From NCBI GenBank assembly GCA_003645915.1, contig QNDG01000048.1, positions 1 to 7,669 on the forward strand: 7,669 nucleotides of DNA, read 5' to 3'. Of this stretch, positions 6,136 through 7,669 are shown in pieces; position 1 is the stretch's first letter, and each line of letters begins with the position of its first letter. The notes below the pieces were generated by a model. The model saw only the letters and a list, made by a program, of their open reading frames with translations, ran no database searches and had not been told where the DNA came from. The DNA comes from Candidatus Zhuqueibacterota bacterium. GTDB lineage: Bacteria; Zhuqueibacterota; QNDG01. The translations under genes and the position numbers were made by a program.

Positions 6136-7077
6136 ATGGCCGGAATATCCCCGGAAAAACTACCGGAAATTAAAGAGAGCAGTGAGATAATGGGAAAACT
6201 CACTAAAGAGGCTGCAGAGAGTATAGGTCTTAATCCGGGAACTCCTGTTGTTAACGGAACAAGTGATCTTGCAGCGTCAGCAATCGGTTCAGGAGTACTG
6301 AACAATGAAAAATTTCACATCTGCATAGGCACTTCAGGATGGGTTGCAGGTCATGCTGAAAAGAGAAAAATAGATCTTATACATTATGCGGGATGCATGG
6401 GAAGCGGATACCCGAAGAAGTATTATCTTGCAATGGCGCATCAGGAAACAGCAGGTATCTGTCTTGAGTGGCTTAAGAACAGCGTTCTTTATCACAAACA
6501 GCAGCTGATTTCAGAGGCTCATGTTCATGAAGTCTATGAAGTTCTTGACCAGCTTGCCGAAGAAGCAGGTCCCGGCGCAAAGGGTCTTATTTTTACACCC
6601 TGGATGTACGGTGAACGCTGCCCCTTAAATGATGATCATGTACGTGCAGGTCTTTTTAATGTAAGTCTTGACCACAACAGAAAACATATTATAAGAGCGG
6701 TTTTTGAAGGTATTGCATATAATACAAGATGGGCAATGGAAACACTGGAGAAGCTTTACAGAAAACAGGATGAACTGGCAATAATAGGCGGCGGGGCAAA
6801 AAGTGACATTTGGTGTCAGATTGTTGCAGATATAACAAACCGAAAAATTAAAAGAGTACAAAACCCCAGGCAGAGCGCAGGAACAGGCGCTGCTCTCCTT
6901 GCATCATTTGGGTTAGGATATATCAAAAATTTTGAGGATATTGCAAACTATATTAAATATGATAAATATTTTTATCCCAACCCGGATAACAGAGAGTTGT
7001 ATGACAGAATGTTTAAGGAATTTAAAAACATCTATTCCCAGAATAAAAACTGGTACAAAAGAGTAAACGGGGCGTAA
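6136..7077 (+). CDS. FGGY kinase, C-terminal part after the amber stop
   Basis: The open frame resumes directly after the TAG, and its first ATG at 6136 would give 313 residues. It holds the end of FGGY_N and all of FGGY_C, with the NGTSD catalytic Asp (codon 255 of the full frame) and the GGGAKSD.W nucleotide-binding region. No purine-rich ribosome binding site precedes the ATG (the upstream bases read AAGCCTGTGCAAA), so independent initiation is doubtful. It is better read as the second half of one gene. Confidence 0.7.
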   Translation: MAGISPEKLPEIKESSEIMGKLTKEAAESIGLNPGTPVVNGTSDLAASAIGSGVLNNEKFHICIGTSGWVAGHAEKRKIDLIHYAGCMGSGYPKKYYLAMAHQETAGICLEWLKNSVLYHKQQLISEAHVHEVYEVLDQLAEEAGPGAKGLIFTPWMYGERCPLNDDHVRAGLFNVSLDHNRKHIIRAVFEGIAYNTRWAMETLEKLYRKQDELAIIGGGAKSDIWCQIVADITNRKIKRVQNPRQSAGTGAALLASFGLGYIKNFEDIANYIKYDKYFYPNPDNRELYDRMFKEFKNIYSQNKNWYKRVNGA

Positions 7078-7079
7078 AA

Positions 7080-7669
7080 ATGAAACTTTCAAAGGAGCAG
7101 AGAGAAAAGGCTGATTTTGAAGAAATAAAAAGTTATTGTGCACAAGGAGCGGCTTTAGATAAACTGCTTGTAAGAGTTTCCGATAAAGTTTCTCTTTGTG
7201 TTTATGAAATTAAAAGTGCAAAAACAACTGATAATCCTGTGGTTTTTTTCGTCCCCGGATGGATAACAAGACCGTTTTCATGGAAGGATGTTCTTAAAGA
7301 AATCACAAAAGATTTTAATGTTATTTATATTGAGACAAGGGAGAAAAGGGGAGGCATTACAAAGGGTGTGAAAGATTACAGTATTTCTGCAATGTCACAG
7401 GATATAATAAATCTGATAAATAAATTTAAACCGGAAGAAAAAAAGTATTTATTACTGGGAAGCTCTCTCGGAGCAACAGTTATTCTGCACTCTGCAAACA
7501 GCCTTCCTGTAAAACCCGTTGCTCTTGTGCTGGTAGCCCCCAATTCGGAATTTATCGTGCCATGGTTCTGGAAAGTAATAATATCACTTTTTTATCCTCC
7601 GTTTTATTTTTTGATAAAACCTGCTGTGAAATGGTACCTGAAAAATTTCAGAATGAGTGTTGATAAAGA
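7080..7669 (+). CDS. Alpha/beta hydrolase (esterase/lipase-like), C-terminus outside window
   Basis: At least 196 residues are visible and the frame is open to the right edge. Strand-loop FFVPGW (56-61) takes the place of the usual HG oxyanion segment. KKYLLLGSSLGATVIL (121-136) is the nucleophile elbow, G127-x-S129-x-G131, with Ser129 the predicted nucleophile. The catalytic acid and His would lie beyond the window. There is no signal peptide; the N-terminus is charged (MKLSKEQREKADFEE), so it is probably cytoplasmic. Hydrophobic residues around 160-182 (VPWFWKVIISLFYPPFYFLI) look like a cap or membrane-contacting helix. The ATG at 7080 is two bases after the kinase stop (TAA 7075-7077), and GGGG (7069-7072) in the end of the kinase gene serves as its ribosome binding site, so the two are co-transcribed. 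Family-level assignment only: the reaction could be ester, thioester or lipid hydrolysis. Confidence 0.8.
   Translation, partial: MKLSKEQREKADFEEIKSYCAQGAALDKLLVRVSDKVSLCVYEIKSAKTTDNPVVFFVPGWITRPFSWKDVLKEITKDFNVIYIETREKRGGITKGVKDYSISAMSQDIINLINKFKPEEKKYLLLGSSLGATVILHSANSLPVKPVALVLVAPNSEFIVPWFWKVIISLFYPPFYFLIKPAVKWYLKNFRMSVDK

Larger units (their letters stand above)
5503..7077 (+). pseudogene. FGGY carbohydrate kinase (xylulokinase-like) interrupted by an in-frame amber codon
   Basis: Reading through one TAG at codon 205 (6115-6117) gives a single frame of 524 codons, the usual FGGY kinase length. These enzymes phosphorylate sugars or polyols with ATP in the cytoplasm. The N-terminal phosphate-binding loop is D10-M-G-T-S-S-D-K17. 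The C-terminal half has the putative catalytic base D255 in NGTSDLAASAIGSG, the GTSGW strand, and the nucleotide-binding segment GGGAKSDIWCQIVADI followed by QSAGTGAALLA. All core motifs are intact apart from the TAG. The residues after the stop (HQSLCKMAGI) align with the family pattern W-x3-LL-x2-AGL, so the stop replaces the usual Trp (TGG to TAG). No frameshift is needed. The start ATG 5503 has AAGG (5494-5497) 5 nt upstream. The substrate cannot be fixed; the usual xylulokinase QMHG-type signature reads SQSQC here. It could be a nonsense allele, a sequencing error or a recoded gene. Confidence 0.8.

Noticed and set aside
6100..6140. Frameshift in the kinase gene next to the A7 run at about 6097-6105
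   Set aside because: The two halves are in the same frame (633 bases between starts), so no indel is needed; a single TAG codon accounts for the break.
5503..7077. Assigning glycerol kinase because a lipase-like hydrolase follows
   Set aside because: The phosphate loop reads DMGTSSDK and the substrate-side motifs are closer to the xylulokinase branch. Substrate cannot be fixed from sequence alone.

Overview
The window is AT-rich DNA from a Gram-negative-type bacterium. Two predicted lipoproteins, an extracytoplasmic FMN-domain membrane protein and a secreted two-helix protein imply a cell envelope with a periplasm. A nested palindromic element in the large intergenic gap resembles intergenic repeats I associate with Bacteroidota and their relatives, so I lean weakly to the Bacteroidota/Ignavibacteriota/Calditrichota (FCB) side. 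Against a classical Bacteroides type, several promoters look like ordinary sigma-70 sites (TTGNNN, 16-17 bp, TATATT or TATAAT) and most starts have a purine-rich ribosome binding site. No rRNA, tRNA, transposase, integrase or CRISPR array is visible.

Layout. (1) 1-1564, minus strand: a two-gene unit. A membrane FMN/iron-sulfur protein of the NosR/NapH type is followed, with an ATGA overlap, by the start of a lipoprotein carrying a family 20 glycoside hydrolase N-terminal domain, which runs off the left edge. (2) 1565-2269: about 700 bases without a credible gene, holding three copies of a 43-44 nt palindromic repeat and one larger nested inverted repeat. (3) 2270-3019, minus strand: a small secreted or envelope protein of unknown function with two membrane helices. 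(4) 3020-3218: a divergent promoter region with two good sigma-70-like promoters. (5) 3219-5300, plus strand: a 693-residue lipoprotein built of carboxypeptidase-regulatory-like, SbsA-type Ig-like and fibronectin III-like domains, closed by a strong intrinsic terminator. (6) 5435-7669, plus strand: a promoter, an FGGY carbohydrate kinase gene and, two bases after it, the start of an alpha/beta hydrolase gene cut by the right edge.

The most notable observation is in the kinase. Its two open frames, 5503-6117 and 6136-7077, lie in the SAME frame and together make a normal-length FGGY kinase of 524 codons, interrupted by one TAG at 6115-6117. The TAG falls where related kinases usually have a conserved tryptophan, so one TGG-to-TAG transition explains it. 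A recent nonsense mutation or a sequencing error is the plain reading. Amber suppression or recoding is possible, but nothing in the window supports it.

I do not see a clearly undescribed biological system here. The less ordinary items are the amber-interrupted kinase, the coupling of a short NosR-like flavin/Fe-S protein to a hexosaminidase-like lipoprotein, the repeat cluster, and a hairpin that could hide a ribosome binding site upstream of position 3019.
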